This document shows, piece after piece, positions 53,441 to 62,373 of a stretch of DNA of 64,000 nt (position 1 is the first letter of the stretch; every line of letters begins with the position of its first letter). Origin of the DNA: an uncultured Clostridia bacterium (GTDB lineage Bacteria; Bacillota; Clostridia; Oscillospirales; Feifaniaceae); assembly GCA_944376235.1 (NCBI GenBank), contig CALWCA010000012.1, positions 1-64,000 of the forward strand. The letters are read 5' to 3'. Position numbers and translations under genes: made by a program. The notes beneath the pieces were generated by a model, which worked only from the letters and a program-made list of their open reading frames with translations, was not told the DNA's origin and did no database searches.

Positions 53441-54826
53441 TTGAGTCAGACCACAGCGGCGCAGGAGAACAAGATGGGTGTAAAGCCCATTTTCGGCCTG
53501 CTGCTTTCCATGGCGCTGCCCAGCATGGCCTCCATGCTGGTGCAGGCGCTCTACAACATTGTCGACGGCATTTACGTCTCGCGCATCCACCCCGACGCGC
53601 TGACGGCGGTCTCGCTGGCGTCGCCGGTGCAGATTCTCATGATCTCGCTTTCGGTGGGCACCTGCGTGGGGGTCAACTCGCTGATTTCGCGGCGTCTGGG
53701 GCAGAAAAACCAGGCCGACGCCGACGCCGCCGCCACCCACGGGCTGCTGTTGTCGCTGCTCTCCTGGGCGGCCTGCGCCGTCTTTGGTCTGCTCGGCACC
53801 AACCTGTTTTTCCGCCTGTTTTCCCCGTCGGAGAGCATTTTTAACTACGGGGTGGAATATCTGTGGGTGGTCACGGTGTTTTCGGCTGGCATGTTTGTGG
53901 AAATCAGCGTGGAAAAGACCTTTCAGGCCACCGGCAGCATGATGACCTCCATGGTGCTGCAGCTCATCGGCGCCGTCACCAACATCATTTTGGACCCCAT
54001 CCTAATTTTCGGGCTGCTGGGCGCGCCCGCACTGGGGGTGCGGGGGGCGGCCATTGCCACCGTCATCGGGCAGTCTCTGGCGGGGGTCATCGGACTGGTG
54101 CTGCTTATGCGGGGCAAAAACGCCGTCACGGTGACGCTGCGCGGCTTTCGCTGGAACGGCCGCATCGTGCGCGACATCTACACGGTGGGGCTGCCCTCCA
54201 TTTTGATGCAGTCGATTGGCAGCGTGACGGCCATGGGCTTCAACCGCATCCTGATGGGCCTGTCGGACAGCGCCGTGTGGGTCATGGGGACTTACAGCAA
54301 GCTGGAAAACTTTTTGTTCATGCCCCTGTTTGGCCTCACCCACGGCGTGCTGCCGCTCACGGGCTACAATTTCGGCGCCAAGAACCGCGACCGCATGCTG
54401 CAGACCATGCGCTACGGGCTGATTATCGGCATCTCCATGATGGCGGTGGGCATGCTGATTTTCTGGATTTTCCCAAGGCAGCTGCTTGGCATTTTTGCGC
54501 CCACGCCCGAGCTCATGGAGATGGGCGTTCCCGCGCTGCGCACCATCAGCCTGAGCTTTTGCCTGGGTGCGGTGGGCATCATTTTGTCCACTGTGTTCCA
54601 GGCGGTGGGCAAGGGGGTTTACAGCCTGTACATCTCCCTGCTGCGCCAGATCGTGGTCGTGCTGCCCTGCGCCTGGGCGCTCTCCTTTTTGGGGCTGGAA
54701 TACGTCTGGTTTGCCTTCCCTGTCTCCAACGTGGTCTCTATGGCGCTCAGCATCGTCATGGCAAGGCGCCTGTTTCGAAATTATATTGACCCGATTTTGC
54801 TTGACAAGGGGGAGGCAGCGCGTTAA
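53441..54826 (+). CDS. MATE family multidrug exporter
   Basis: The 461-residue protein has twelve hydrophobic segments in two related halves. Motifs typical for bacterial MATE carriers are visible (LPSMASMLVQALYNIVDGIYVS, GALLG-like GLLGAPALGVRGAAIATVIGQ). It probably exports cationic drugs or metabolites using sodium or protons. The start is a TTG at 53441, after GAGAGGAGAGG. It lies directly before the FMN riboswitch, which ends its transcription unit. Confidence 0.92.
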   Translation: MSQTTAAQENKMGVKPIFGLLLSMALPSMASMLVQALYNIVDGIYVSRIHPDALTAVSLASPVQILMISLSVGTCVGVNSLISRRLGQKNQADADAAATHGLLLSLLSWAACAVFGLLGTNLFFRLFSPSESIFNYGVEYLWVVTVFSAGMFVEISVEKTFQATGSMMTSMVLQLIGAVTNIILDPILIFGLLGAPALGVRGAAIATVIGQSLAGVIGLVLLMRGKNAVTVTLRGFRWNGRIVRDIYTVGLPSILMQSIGSVTAMGFNRILMGLSDSAVWVMGTYSKLENFLFMPLFGLTHGVLPLTGYNFGAKNRDRMLQTMRYGLIIGISMMAVGMLIFWIFPRQLLGIFAPTPELMEMGVPALRTISLSFCLGAVGIILSTVFQAVGKGVYSLYISLLRQIVVVLPCAWALSFLGLEYVWFAFPVSNVVSMALSIVMARRLFRNYIDPILLDKGEAAR

Positions 54827-54844
54827 AATAGGGTCGCAGAGAAG

Positions 54845-54972
54845 TGCCTTTGGGGCCGGGTGAAATTCCCGACCGGCGGTAAAAGTCCGCAAACGCCCCC
54901 TTTTTTGAAAAGGAGGGGCGCCGATCCGGTGAAATTCCGGGACCGACAGTAGAGTCTGGATGGGAAAAGGCA
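54845..54972 (+). ncRNA. FMN riboswitch (RFN element)
   Basis: The sequence shows the RFN core: GGGTGAAATTCCCGACCGG, GGTnnnAGTCCGC, GATCCGGTGAAATTCCGG and GACCGACAGT, closed by a P1 stem (54845-54851 with 54966-54972). It binds flavin mononucleotide and turns off riboflavin transport. It sits upstream of ribU with a terminator in between, so control by transcription attenuation is expected. Confidence 0.97.
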
Positions 54973-55039
54973 TGCGCGGAGCGGGGTTTTTTTGCCATGC
55001 GCAGACCCCGGGGCCCCCGCATGATTGCTGTTGTCATCC

Positions 55040-55080
55040 ACACCTGCCAGAGGCTGCCGCCTCTGGCAGGTGTATTTTTT
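55040..55080 (+). terminator. Riboswitch-controlled terminator before ribU
   Basis: A 14-base perfect stem (55040-55053 with 55060-55073) is followed by A and six T residues. It stands between the FMN aptamer and ribU, as expected for the OFF state of the switch. Confidence 0.92.
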
Positions 55081-55101
55081 TGAAGAAAGGGAGTCTTTTC
55101 C

Positions 55102-55767
55102 ATGGTGGAATCTCGGCAAAGAACCAAAAAGCTGGTCTCCATGGCCATGCTGTGTGCGCTGGCCTATCTGGTCATGCTGGTGGGGCGCATCCCCATTGTG
55201 CTTTTTCTCAAATACGACCCCAAGGACATCGTCATCGCCATCGGCGGCTTTTTGTACGGCCCCGTGTCGGCCTTTGTCATTTCGGCGGTGGTGGCGCTGG
55301 TGGAGCTGCCCATCAGCGAGACGGGCATCATCGGCTGCATCATGAACCTGGTCTCGTCGGCCGCCTTTGCCTGCACCGCGGCGTATTTTTACAGCAGGAA
55401 GCGCACGCTAGAGGGCGCCGCCCTGTCGCTTGTGGCAGGCGTCGCCGCCATGGTGGCCGTGATGCTGCTGTGGAATTATTTTCTCACTCCCATTTACATG
55501 GGCTATCCGCGCGAGGCGGTGGCCGACATGCTGCTGCCCGTGTTTTTGCCCTTTAACCTGTTCAAGGGCGGGCTCAACGCCGCCTTCACCATGATGCTCT
55601 ACAAGCCGGTGGTGTCGGCGCTGCGCGCTGCGCGCCTGGTGCCCGAGAGTGATTTGGCCCAGCCCTCCAATCGGCGCGTGACCATCAGCGTTGTGCTGAT
55701 GTCGCTGCTGGTGGTGGCCACCTGCGTCATGCTGGTGCTGGTTTTGAAGGAAGTCCTGTGGGCGTAA
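55102..55767 (+). CDS. ribU: RibU-type riboflavin transporter (ECF S component)
   Basis: The 221-residue membrane protein has about six helices and the S-component signature near its N-terminus (KLVSMAMLCALAYLVMLV). Regulation by FMN and length identify it as riboflavin-specific RibU. It imports riboflavin with a shared ECF energising module, which is encoded elsewhere. GAAAGGGAG precedes the ATG. The last 40 residues carry an extra helix beyond the usual RibU end. Confidence 0.93.
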   Translation: MVESRQRTKKLVSMAMLCALAYLVMLVGRIPIVLFLKYDPKDIVIAIGGFLYGPVSAFVISAVVALVELPISETGIIGCIMNLVSSAAFACTAAYFYSRKRTLEGAALSLVAGVAAMVAVMLLWNYFLTPIYMGYPREAVADMLLPVFLPFNLFKGGLNAAFTMMLYKPVVSALRAARLVPESDLAQPSNRRVTISVVLMSLLVVATCVMLVLVLKEVLWA

Positions 55768-55775
55768 ATCCAAAC

Positions 55776-55820
55776 AAAAAAGGGGCGGGGCGCACGCTTT
55801 GTGCGCCCCGCCCCTTTTTT
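55776..55820. terminator. ribU terminator
   Basis: A 20-base perfect stem (55776-55795 with 55801-55820) on a GCTTT loop has A residues at its foot on the left and six T residues on the right, so it can work from both sides. Confidence 0.9.
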
Positions 55821-55887
55821 GCACAGTTTGGGACGTTTTTTAAGGAAAAGGCGCCCCCTGCGGCAAAGGGGGCTTAAAGAAAGCAGG

Positions 55888-55935
55888 CTGCCCCCGGCAA
55901 GGGGATGCCAAAAGGCATCCTCTTGCCGGGGGCAG
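55888..55935. terminator. Long hairpin between ribU and the aminotransferase
   Basis: A 22-pair stem with one G-U pair and an AAAA loop (55888-55909 with 55914-55935) lies 38 bases after the stop of the minus-strand aminotransferase. It lacks a T run on either strand. Confidence 0.6.
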
Positions 55936-55973
55936 GCGGTGCGCGCCGGTGTCAGGGCGCAGGAAGGCGCCCG

Positions 55974-57140
55974 TCAGCGCGCCTTTCCAAACTCGGGAAT
56001 GGCCTCGATGCGGTCAAAGGCCTCCTTGAGCTGCTCCATGGGCACGGTGCAGGAGATGCGCAGGTAGCCCTCTCCCGCCTCTCCGCCGTAAGCGGGGCCG
56101 GGCACCACCAGCACACCGGCTTTGGCCAGCAGCTCGGTGGCCTGGGCGGAGGTCAGGCCGGCCGGCTTGACGCAGGGGAAGAGGTAGAAGGTGCCCTGCG
56201 GCTCGAGCACGCGCATGCCGGGCAGGGCGTTGATGCGCTGCGCGGCGTAGGTCACGCGGCGGCGGTATTCCTCCACCACGGCCGGCACCACCTCGTCGCG
56301 GTGGCGCAGGGCGGCCAGCGCGGCGCGCTGCGAGGGCGAGGGGGCGGCAAAGACCACGCTGTTGTTGAAGGTGGTCAGGGCAGAAATGATTTCGGGAGTC
56401 GAAATCATGTTGCCGATGCGCCAGCCGGCCATGGTATAGTTTTTGGAGAAGCTGTTGATGGTGATGCTGCGCTCCATCATGCCCGGCAGCGAGCAGATGG
56501 GGGTGAAGGGGATATCGAAGGAGATGTCGGTATAGATGTCGTCGGCCACCACGATGAGGTCGTGGCGCTTTGCAAAGTCGGCAATGACCTCGAGGTCTTT
56601 CACGCCGTAGCACACGCCGGTGGGGTTGCAGGGGGTGTTGAAGATAAGCGCCTTGGTGCGCGGCGTCACGGCGGCCTCCAGGGCGGCCGTGGTCACGCGA
56701 AAGCCCTCCTCCTCGCGGGTGGGCACCGCCACCGCCACCCCGCCCGACAGCTCCACCTGGTCGAAATAGGAGCCAAAGCAGGGGGTGGGGATAAGCACCT
56801 CGTCGCCCTTGTCAAGCAGCACCTGCATGGCAAGGTACATGGCCACGTTGCCCGCCGTGCACACAAACACCTGGCTGTCGTCTAACTGCAGGCCGTAGGC
56901 CTTGCGGTAGAAGTCGCGGATAGCGTCGCGCAGCTCGGGGTCTCCCTGCGGGTGGGTGTAGCCGGTGTGCCCGGCCAGCACGTCGTCAAATGCGTCGCGG
57001 ATGATGCGCTGGTCGGTCACCATGTCGGGGTCGCCGATGGTCAGGTTGATGGTGCCCGCCACAGGGCCCGACACGTTGGCCTTGTCCATGAGGTTTTGCT
57101 CGCTGACCTGGTGGTGCTTGGCCAAAAAGTTTCTGCTCAT
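55974..57140 (-). CDS. Class I/II pyridoxal-phosphate aminotransferase
   Basis: The 388-residue fold-type I enzyme has the aspartate aminotransferase-like motifs: NTPCNPTGVCYG, VVADDIYTDISF (Asp and Tyr around the cofactor), SFSKNYTMAGWRIGN with the cofactor lysine in SFSKN, and EGYLRISC near the end. It resembles aspartate or aromatic aminotransferases; the substrate is not determined. The ATG at 57140 follows AAAGGAGG and overlaps the stop of the upstream membrane-protein gene as ATGA. Confidence 0.92.
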   Translation of the reverse strand: MSRNFLAKHHQVSEQNLMDKANVSGPVAGTINLTIGDPDMVTDQRIIRDAFDDVLAGHTGYTHPQGDPELRDAIRDFYRKAYGLQLDDSQVFVCTAGNVAMYLAMQVLLDKGDEVLIPTPCFGSYFDQVELSGGVAVAVPTREEEGFRVTTAALEAAVTPRTKALIFNTPCNPTGVCYGVKDLEVIADFAKRHDLIVVADDIYTDISFDIPFTPICSLPGMMERSITINSFSKNYTMAGWRIGNMISTPEIISALTTFNNSVVFAAPSPSQRAALAALRHRDEVVPAVVEEYRRRVTYAAQRINALPGMRVLEPQGTFYLFPCVKPAGLTSAQATELLAKAGVLVVPGPAYGGEAGEGYLRISCTVPMEQLKEAFDRIEAIPEFGKAR

Positions 57141-57949
57141 GCCAGTTCCTCCTTTTGAATTGTAGTGCCGTCGGCCTCGGGAGCCGCCGGCGACGCGCCG
57201 CCCGCCAGCACGGCAGCACGGTGCCACAGCATGGGCAGCAGCGCGGTGTTGACAAGGTCGAGCTCGGGGGCCTGCGTCACGGTGACGACGTCCCCCGTCA
57301 GGCGCAGCAGCGCCATGGGCAGGGCTGTGGCCGTGAGCAGCAGAGCGGCGGCCGTCATGAGCTGCCGCGTGCGCAGGGGGGAGGCCAGCCCGGCGCGCAG
57401 GCGCGACTCGCTGTAGACGGCGGCCAGCGCCAGGGCGCAGCCCAGCAGCGTATAGGTGTTTTCGGGGACGTGCAGGATGTTGCGCCCGGCCAGATGGGCC
57501 GTCAGCAGGGCGACCATGGCATAAAAGGTGAGGGGCAGCAGCAGCAGACAGGTGGATTGCCGGCCGCCGCGCAGCGTCTTTCCTGCGGCGCTGGGGATGA
57601 GCAGCAGCAGGCAGACGGCCGACATCACGGCGGCGGCGGCCAGAGGCTGCCACATGCGGTGCCGCAGGGTGAAGGCCATGCCGGCGCCTGCGGCAAGGCC
57701 CAGCGCCGCCACAAGCTGCGCCGCGCCGCCAAAGGGGCTTGAATACAGGGCGTTTGCCCCGGCGGGGCAGGCACCCTTACCGGCGAGCAGGGCAAAGAAC
57801 GCGGTGAAAAGCAGCAGGGCGGCCGTATAAAAGCCGGCGGTGCCGGCGGGAAAAAATCCGGTTTGGGGCTCCGCGAGCGAGAGGGCCGTCACGGCACGGA
57901 CGACGGCAAGCACCGCCGCCGCAGCGAGCGGCACAAAAACCTTTTTCAT
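57137..57949 (-). CDS. Multi-spanning membrane protein of unknown function
   Basis: The 270-residue protein is very rich in Ala and Leu, with about seven hydrophobic segments and no recognised family motif. It begins MKKVFVPLAAAAVLAVVRAV and ends in an acidic tail. The 4-base overlap with the aminotransferase implies linked function, perhaps transport or sensing of its substrate. A weak ribosome binding site precedes the ATG. Confidence 0.7.
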   Translation of the reverse strand: MKKVFVPLAAAAVLAVVRAVTALSLAEPQTGFFPAGTAGFYTAALLLFTAFFALLAGKGACPAGANALYSSPFGGAAQLVAALGLAAGAGMAFTLRHRMWQPLAAAAVMSAVCLLLLIPSAAGKTLRGGRQSTCLLLLPLTFYAMVALLTAHLAGRNILHVPENTYTLLGCALALAAVYSESRLRAGLASPLRTRQLMTAAALLLTATALPMALLRLTGDVVTVTQAPELDLVNTALLPMLWHRAAVLAGGASPAAPEADGTTIQKEELA

Positions 57950-58106
57950 GCTGTCACATCCTTATTTGTGCATTATACCCCGGAAAGGGCAAAAGGTCAA
58001 GAAAGCTTGCCCCGAAAAGAGGGGCGTGCAGGCCACGGCAGGCTTTTTGGCAAAAAGAGGGCGCCGGGGGCAGCCTGACGGGAGCTTCCGGGCGGGGGCC
58101 TGCCGC

Positions 58107-58140
58107 AAAAAAACGCCCCGCCCCTTCAGGGGGCGGGGCG
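58107..58140 (-). terminator. Terminator of the DUF1294 gene
   Basis: A perfect 11-base stem (58114-58124 with 58130-58140) is followed on the minus strand by seven T residues, 35 bases after the stop. Confidence 0.9.
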
Positions 58141-58174
58141 GCGCGCAGGGCTGAAAAACAAGGAAACGGGGGCT

Positions 58175-58453
58175 TCAAAAAGGGAGCAGGCCAAGGCGCC
58201 AAAGCCAAACGCCCAAGGCAAGCTGTAGGGCAAAAATGGCCGGCATTCCCAGCGTAAAGGCCCTGTGGCGCGTCTTGTGGTGAAATACCGCCATACCCAG
58301 CATGGCGCCGGGGCTTGCTCCCAGCAGCGCCACCGCAAACAGCGTGCGCTCAGAGATGCGCCACATATGCCGCACGGCAAACCACTTGTCCAGCCCGAAG
58401 AGGACAAAGGCCGCGACGTTGACGGCCAGCAGCCAGAGGGCGAGAAGCTTCAT
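58175..58453 (-). CDS. DUF1294 small membrane protein
   Basis: The 92-residue protein matches the DUF1294 pattern: FGLDKWFAVRHMWRISERTLFAVALLGASPGAMLGM and FHHKTRH. It has about three hydrophobic segments. Its role is unknown. The ATG at 58453 is next to the ArsR stop at 58455, so the two are co-transcribed. Confidence 0.88.
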   Translation of the reverse strand: MKLLALWLLAVNVAAFVLFGLDKWFAVRHMWRISERTLFAVALLGASPGAMLGMAVFHHKTRHRAFTLGMPAIFALQLALGVWLWRLGLLPF

Positions 58454-58454
58454 G

Positions 58455-58757
58455 TTACGGCAGCCCCCCGCGCAGCTCGCCAAACAGGGAGAGCAGTTCG
58501 TCAAGGCGTGCGGAGTTGAGAGTGTAATACACCTGTGCGCCGACCTTGCGGGTTTTGACAAGGGAGGCCAGGGTCAGCACCTTCATGTGGTGGGAGAGCG
58601 TTGGCTGGGAGATTTCAAGCTGCTGCAGCAGCTCAATGGCACACATCTCCCTTTGGCTGAGCATGGAGACGATGTGCAGACGGTTGGCGTCGGCCAGTGC
58701 CCGGAGGGCTTCCAGTGCCCGCGTTTGCTGCAAACTGAATGCCTGTTTTTTATCCAT
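58455..58757 (-). CDS. ArsR family transcriptional regulator
   Basis: The 100-residue protein is a winged-helix repressor of the ArsR/SmtB type (RALADANRLHIVSMLSQREMCAIELLQQLEISQPTLSHHMKVLTLASLVKTRKVG). CAIELL does not form the arsenic-type CxC pair, so the ligand cannot be predicted. AAGGAGG precedes the ATG. It shares a transcript with the DUF1294 gene. Confidence 0.92.
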   Translation of the reverse strand: MDKKQAFSLQQTRALEALRALADANRLHIVSMLSQREMCAIELLQQLEISQPTLSHHMKVLTLASLVKTRKVGAQVYYTLNSARLDELLSLFGELRGGLP

Positions 58758-58896
58758 TGCGTCGACCTCCTTTTCTCTGCTGAAAGGGCTGCCGCCCCAG
58801 GATTTTTCCTGTTGCTTTTCCGAAACAAGCGCTGCGGGACGCGTATGCCCTGCGCCGTCCCTCCCGAAATTCCGATGGCAGGGCGTCGGGCAGGCG

Positions 58897-59853
58897 TCAG
58901 GACTGCGCCGACGGGTCTGACCCGGTACGTGCGCCCGCCTGGCGGTAGCGTCCGTTTTGCTCCATGGGCGTGCCGGCCTGCTCAAAGAGCTCGGTGACGG
59001 TGACAAAATCATAGCCCTGCTCCGAAAGACGTTCCAGCAAAATGAGGGCGGCGTCTACGCTGGTGGAGTGGATGTCGTGCAGCAGCACGATATCCCCGTC
59101 GCCCACCGAGGACAGGACGGCCTGCACTACGGCGTCGGCATTGCGCAGCTTCCAGTCCTGCGGGTCGACCGACCACAGAACAAGCGGCTCCGACAGGGCC
59201 CTCGTCACGGAGGAGGAGAGGTCTCCGTAAGGCGGACGCACCAGCCAGGGGCGCACGCCGCAGGCCGTTTCAATCATGTCTGCAGTCTGGCGGATCTCCT
59301 CCGAGACGGCGCTTTGGCTCATTTTTTGAAAAAGGGAGTGGGAATAGCTGTGGTTGCCGATCTCATGCCCCTCTTGCGCCATGCGCACCAGCAGCTCTTC
59401 GTTTCCGGGGATTCTGCAGCCTAGGACAAAGAAAGTGGCTCTGGCGTCGTACTGCGCCAGACCGTCGAGAAGGCGGGCGGTGTAGGGCCCCGGCCCGTCG
59501 TCAAAGGTCAGCGCAATGCGAAAAGGCTTTTGCGGGACCTCTTCGGGGGCGGGCTCCTCTTGCTCCGGCTGCGGCTGCGCAGGGCCGGGCTCCTCTTGCT
59601 CCGGCCAGGCCTGCCGCTCGAGGGCAAGGCGCACAAAATCCCCGGGAGAGGGGAGGCGCTTGCAAGAGGGGAGGGGAAAGGAGAGGGGAGCGGGGGAGGG
59701 GGCGGGGCTGCTGCTCGTCTCAAAGAGCATCGAGCCTGCCGCCAGCGAGCCCTGGGAGAGGGAGAGCTGGGCAAGGGCGCACAGCGCCGCCGCCGTCAGC
59801 ACAAGCAGGCAGAATCGCATCACCCGTTTTCTCTGAAGACGACGATAAAGCAC
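58897..59853 (-). CDS. Polysaccharide deacetylase (NodB domain), secreted or membrane-anchored
   Basis: The 318-residue protein has an N-terminal hydrophobic segment (FCLLVLTAAALCALAQL), a Pro/Glu-rich linker with PEQEEP repeats, and a NodB catalytic domain: TFDDGPGPYT (metal and base Asp), HEIGNHSYSH, RPPYGDLS, and LLHDIHS. Such enzymes deacetylate peptidoglycan or other glycans and can confer lysozyme resistance. The start is a GTG at 59853, 9 bases after AAAGGAGG. Confidence 0.92.
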   Translation of the reverse strand: MLYRRLQRKRVMRFCLLVLTAAALCALAQLSLSQGSLAAGSMLFETSSSPAPSPAPLSFPLPSCKRLPSPGDFVRLALERQAWPEQEEPGPAQPQPEQEEPAPEEVPQKPFRIALTFDDGPGPYTARLLDGLAQYDARATFFVLGCRIPGNEELLVRMAQEGHEIGNHSYSHSLFQKMSQSAVSEEIRQTADMIETACGVRPWLVRPPYGDLSSSVTRALSEPLVLWSVDPQDWKLRNADAVVQAVLSSVGDGDIVLLHDIHSTSVDAALILLERLSEQGYDFVTVTELFEQAGTPMEQNGRYRQAGARTGSDPSAQS

Positions 59854-60173
59854 GGACCCGGGCCTCCTTTTTTCAGCGATATCGGGGCACGAAAAAGCAG
59901 CCGGTGCCCTTGCCCCCCAGTATACCAGCCCGAGCGGGTGCATGCAAGGCAAACTGCATAGAAAGAGGAATTTTTGGGATTTTTCGCAAAAAAAGCCGTT
60001 TGAATTTGGCGAAAAAAAGAGAATTTGTCCGGCACGGGGTGGTCGGCAGCCCTGCGGTGTGGTATAATAAAGACAGAAAAAAACGGCGCGCGGCGCTCCG
60101 ACAGGCGGGCGCGGCTCTCTGGCTGCCTTCCGGCGGGGAGGGCGCGCGGCCGGAACGAGGAAAGGGATCCCTC
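59854..60173. other. Divergent intergenic region
   Basis: The 320-base gap between the deacetylase (minus) and the TcdA-like gene (plus) contains a TATAAT at 60063-60068 for the plus-strand gene without a good -35 box. No gene was found. Confidence 0.5.
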
Positions 60174-60881
60174 ATGCAGATGGCAGGCGAGCAAGGACAA
60201 GGGCAATTTTCAAGGAATCTCCCTCTGCTGGGGCAGGAGGGGGAAGACAGGCTGCGGGCCGCCCACGTTGCCGTTTTCGGGCTGGGCGGCGTCGGCTCCT
60301 ATGCGGCCGAGGCGCTGGCGCGCGCCGGTGTTGGAACATTGACGCTTGTCGACGCCGACGTGGTGGAGCTCAGCAACCTGAACCGTCAGCTTGTGGCGCT
60401 GCACAGCACGGTCGGGCAAAAAAAGGCGCTTGTCATGGCGCGCAGGGTGCAAGATATCTGTCCCGACACAAAGGTGGTCCCACGGCCGGTATTTTTTGAC
60501 GGGCAGACGGCAGACACCTTTGATTTTTCGGCCTTTGACTATGTGGTTGACGCCATCGACTCGGTCGAGGCCAAGGTGCAGCTGATTTTGCATGCGCAGG
60601 CAGAGGGCGTGCCGATCGTCAGCTCCATGGGCACGGGGAACAAGCTGGATGCAGGGGCGCTCATGGTGGCCGACATCTATGAGACCTCCGTCTGCCCTCT
60701 TGCGCGCGTCATGCGCCGCCGCCTTCGGGAGCAGGGGGTTACCTCGTTGCGGGTGGTCTATTCCAGGGAGCTGCCCCGCCATTGCGGGTGCGGGGCGCCG
60801 GCCAGCGCGCCGCATGTTCCGCCGGTAGCGGGGATGCTGCTGGCAGGGGAGGTCATTTTGGACTTGGCGCACGCCCGGTAA
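60174..60881 (+). CDS. tcdA: tRNA threonylcarbamoyladenosine dehydratase-like E1 enzyme (TcdA)
   Basis: The 235-residue protein is a ThiF/MoeB-type adenylating enzyme: GLGGVGS (residues 36-42), DADVVELSNLNRQ, DAIDSVEAKVQLI, and CPLARVMRR. In this size class it most resembles TcdA (CsdL), which forms cyclic t6A in tRNA. A role in sulfur carrier activation cannot be excluded. The ATG at 60174 follows AAAGGG. Confidence 0.87.
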   Translation: MQMAGEQGQGQFSRNLPLLGQEGEDRLRAAHVAVFGLGGVGSYAAEALARAGVGTLTLVDADVVELSNLNRQLVALHSTVGQKKALVMARRVQDICPDTKVVPRPVFFDGQTADTFDFSAFDYVVDAIDSVEAKVQLILHAQAEGVPIVSSMGTGNKLDAGALMVADIYETSVCPLARVMRRRLREQGVTSLRVVYSRELPRHCGCGAPASAPHVPPVAGMLLAGEVILDLAHAR

Positions 60882-60932
60882 CAGAGCCCTTATGCAAAGA
60901 AGGGGAATGGCGGATGCGGCGTGAAAAAAGCC

Positions 60933-61016
60933 TTACGCCGGCAGCTTTTTTGTGGTAAAATCAAGATAGAGCAAAAAAAGAGCTCAGGGCCGGCCCGCAC
61001 TTTTTGCAGTGCGGGC
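60933..61016 (+). promoter_or_regulatory. Promoter and leader hairpin of the CarD-like gene
   Basis: TTACGC (60933-60938) and TAAAAT (60956-60961) are 17 bases apart. A perfect 8-base stem (60993-61000 with 61009-61016) on TTTTTGCA follows in the leader, 48 bases before the start codon. Confidence 0.5.
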
Positions 61017-61063
61017 AAAGGCCTTTGCAAAACAAAAACCGTGGAATTCGGGGGTGGGAGACA

Positions 61064-61603
61064 TTGTTTGAGATTGGGGAGAAAATTGTTTACGGAAGCA
61101 CGGGCGTGTGCGAGGTGGAAAACATTGCGCCGATGGACTTTGCAGGCAAGGGAGAAAAAGAGCTCTACTATGTGCTCCATCCCCTGTACCAGGATGGGGT
61201 AATTTACGCGCCGGTGCAGGGAACGGTCTATATGCGGCCCATCCTTTCAGCGCAGGAGGTCGACCGCCTGATCGACGGCATTCCGCAGATAGAGGCCTCC
61301 GTGGTGGAGGAGCGAAGCCTCACCACGCTGGCCGCGCATTATGAGACCATTTTATCGACGCACGACTGCCGCGAGCTGCTGACGCTGTCCATGTCGCTGT
61401 ATGAGAAAAAGCAAAGGGCCCGGCAGCAGAAGAAAAAATTTGGGCAAATTGACACCCGCTTTATGAAGCGCACCGAGGAGCTGCTGTTCGGCGAGATGGC
61501 TGCGGCGCTCGATATTCCGGTTGAGAAGGTCCCCGACTACATCGCCAAAAGAGTGGGATTTCCTCACCCCGTCCCAAGCGAGCGGCAGCAGGAGAGCCTG
61601 TAG
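61064..61603 (+). CDS. CarD/CdnL-type RNA polymerase-binding regulator
   Basis: The 179-residue protein begins FEIGEKIVYGSTGVCEVENI, the N-terminal RNA polymerase interaction domain (CarD_CdnL_TRCF type), followed by a helical domain with the basic stretch KKQRARQQKKKFG that can bind DNA. CarD stabilises open promoter complexes. The start is a TTG at 61064, after GGGTGGGAG. It is followed by its own terminator. Confidence 0.92.
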   Translation: MFEIGEKIVYGSTGVCEVENIAPMDFAGKGEKELYYVLHPLYQDGVIYAPVQGTVYMRPILSAQEVDRLIDGIPQIEASVVEERSLTTLAAHYETILSTHDCRELLTLSMSLYEKKQRARQQKKKFGQIDTRFMKRTEELLFGEMAAALDIPVEKVPDYIAKRVGFPHPVPSERQQESL

Positions 61604-61834
61604 CGGCCGGCGCAGGCCAGGGGCCGCGCCGCCTGCACCGGAAGGTCGGCGCCGCCAAAAGAGCAAAAAGGCTGCTTCCCCCATGGGGAGGCAGCCTTTT
61701 TTCCAAGGTGCAGCCGGCACAAAAAGGGAAACGCCCGGGTCGGAGAAAAAGGATCCGACCTGCGGGCGTCCTGCGCCAAGGCGCGTTTTGCGGCGGGCTT
61801 GGCGCTTTGGGGGAGAGGGTCTTGGAAAGAGAGG
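61604..61834 (+). terminator. Terminator of the CarD-like gene (61668-61704)
   Basis: A stem of about 11 pairs with one G-U pair in the middle (AAGGCTGC with GCAGCCTT outside, TCCCC with GGGGA inside) is followed by TTTTTT. Further inverted repeats lie between 61730 and 61800, without a T run. Confidence 0.82.
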
Positions 61835-62080
61835 TCATTTGAGCAGCTCGTCGGCAGAGACGCGCAGCACCTGGGCAAGGATTTTGAGCTCGATATCGGT
61901 CACAAACCGCTGCCCGCTCTCCATGCGCTGAACCGCATTTTTATCAAGGTCAAGGCCGGCAAGCTGAAGCATATCGGCAAAAGCACGCTGGGAGACTTTT
62001 GGCTGCATCTGCCTGCGCAGCAGCGCAACCTTCCTTCCGCACAGGTTGAGCCGGCCGTCGTCGGCTTTGTTTTTATACAT
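61835..62080 (-). CDS. Small XRE-type transcriptional regulator 1
   Basis: The 81-residue protein has a helix-turn-helix of the XRE/Cro family: KVALLRRQMQPKVSQRAFADMLQLAG, then LDLDKNAVQRMESGQRFVTDIELKILAQVLRVS. It lacks a ligand domain. AAAAAGGAGG precedes the ATG at 62080. A perfect inverted repeat (62147-62161) in its upstream region is a possible operator. Confidence 0.87.
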   Translation of the reverse strand: MYKNKADDGRLNLCGRKVALLRRQMQPKVSQRAFADMLQLAGLDLDKNAVQRMESGQRFVTDIELKILAQVLRVSADELLK

Positions 62081-62146
62081 GTTCGCCCTCCTTTTTGACA
62101 CATTGTGGTTGTCACGCAAGGCGATTGTATGATATGCTGTGAAGCA

Positions 62147-62161
62147 AGGTGACATTCACCT
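62147..62161. promoter_or_regulatory. Candidate XRE operator
   Basis: AGGTGA-CAT-TCACCT is a perfect 15-base inverted repeat located 67 bases upstream of XRE regulator 1. Confidence 0.45.
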
Positions 62162-62282
62162 GATGTCGTATAAAAGGAGACGAAAGCAGTAAACGCCCGG
62201 CGTGAGGGAATCGGCAACAAGGGTGAGGAAAAAGGTTTGACTGGGAATAGGGCAGATGGAGCGGCCGGCAAAGCGCCGGCTG

Positions 62283-62325
62283 TGCAAAAAGAAAACGCAC
62301 TCTCCGCGAGAGGGCGGAAAGTGCG
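62283..62325 (-). terminator. Terminator of XRE regulator 2
   Basis: A stem of 11 pairs with one mismatch (62296-62307 with 62314-62325) is followed on the minus strand by TTTTCTTTTT, about 50 bases after the stop. Confidence 0.8.
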
Positions 62326-62373
62326 CTGGGAGGGCGCAGGAAATGTCAGGGGGCTTGCACGGGTTATGCGGGC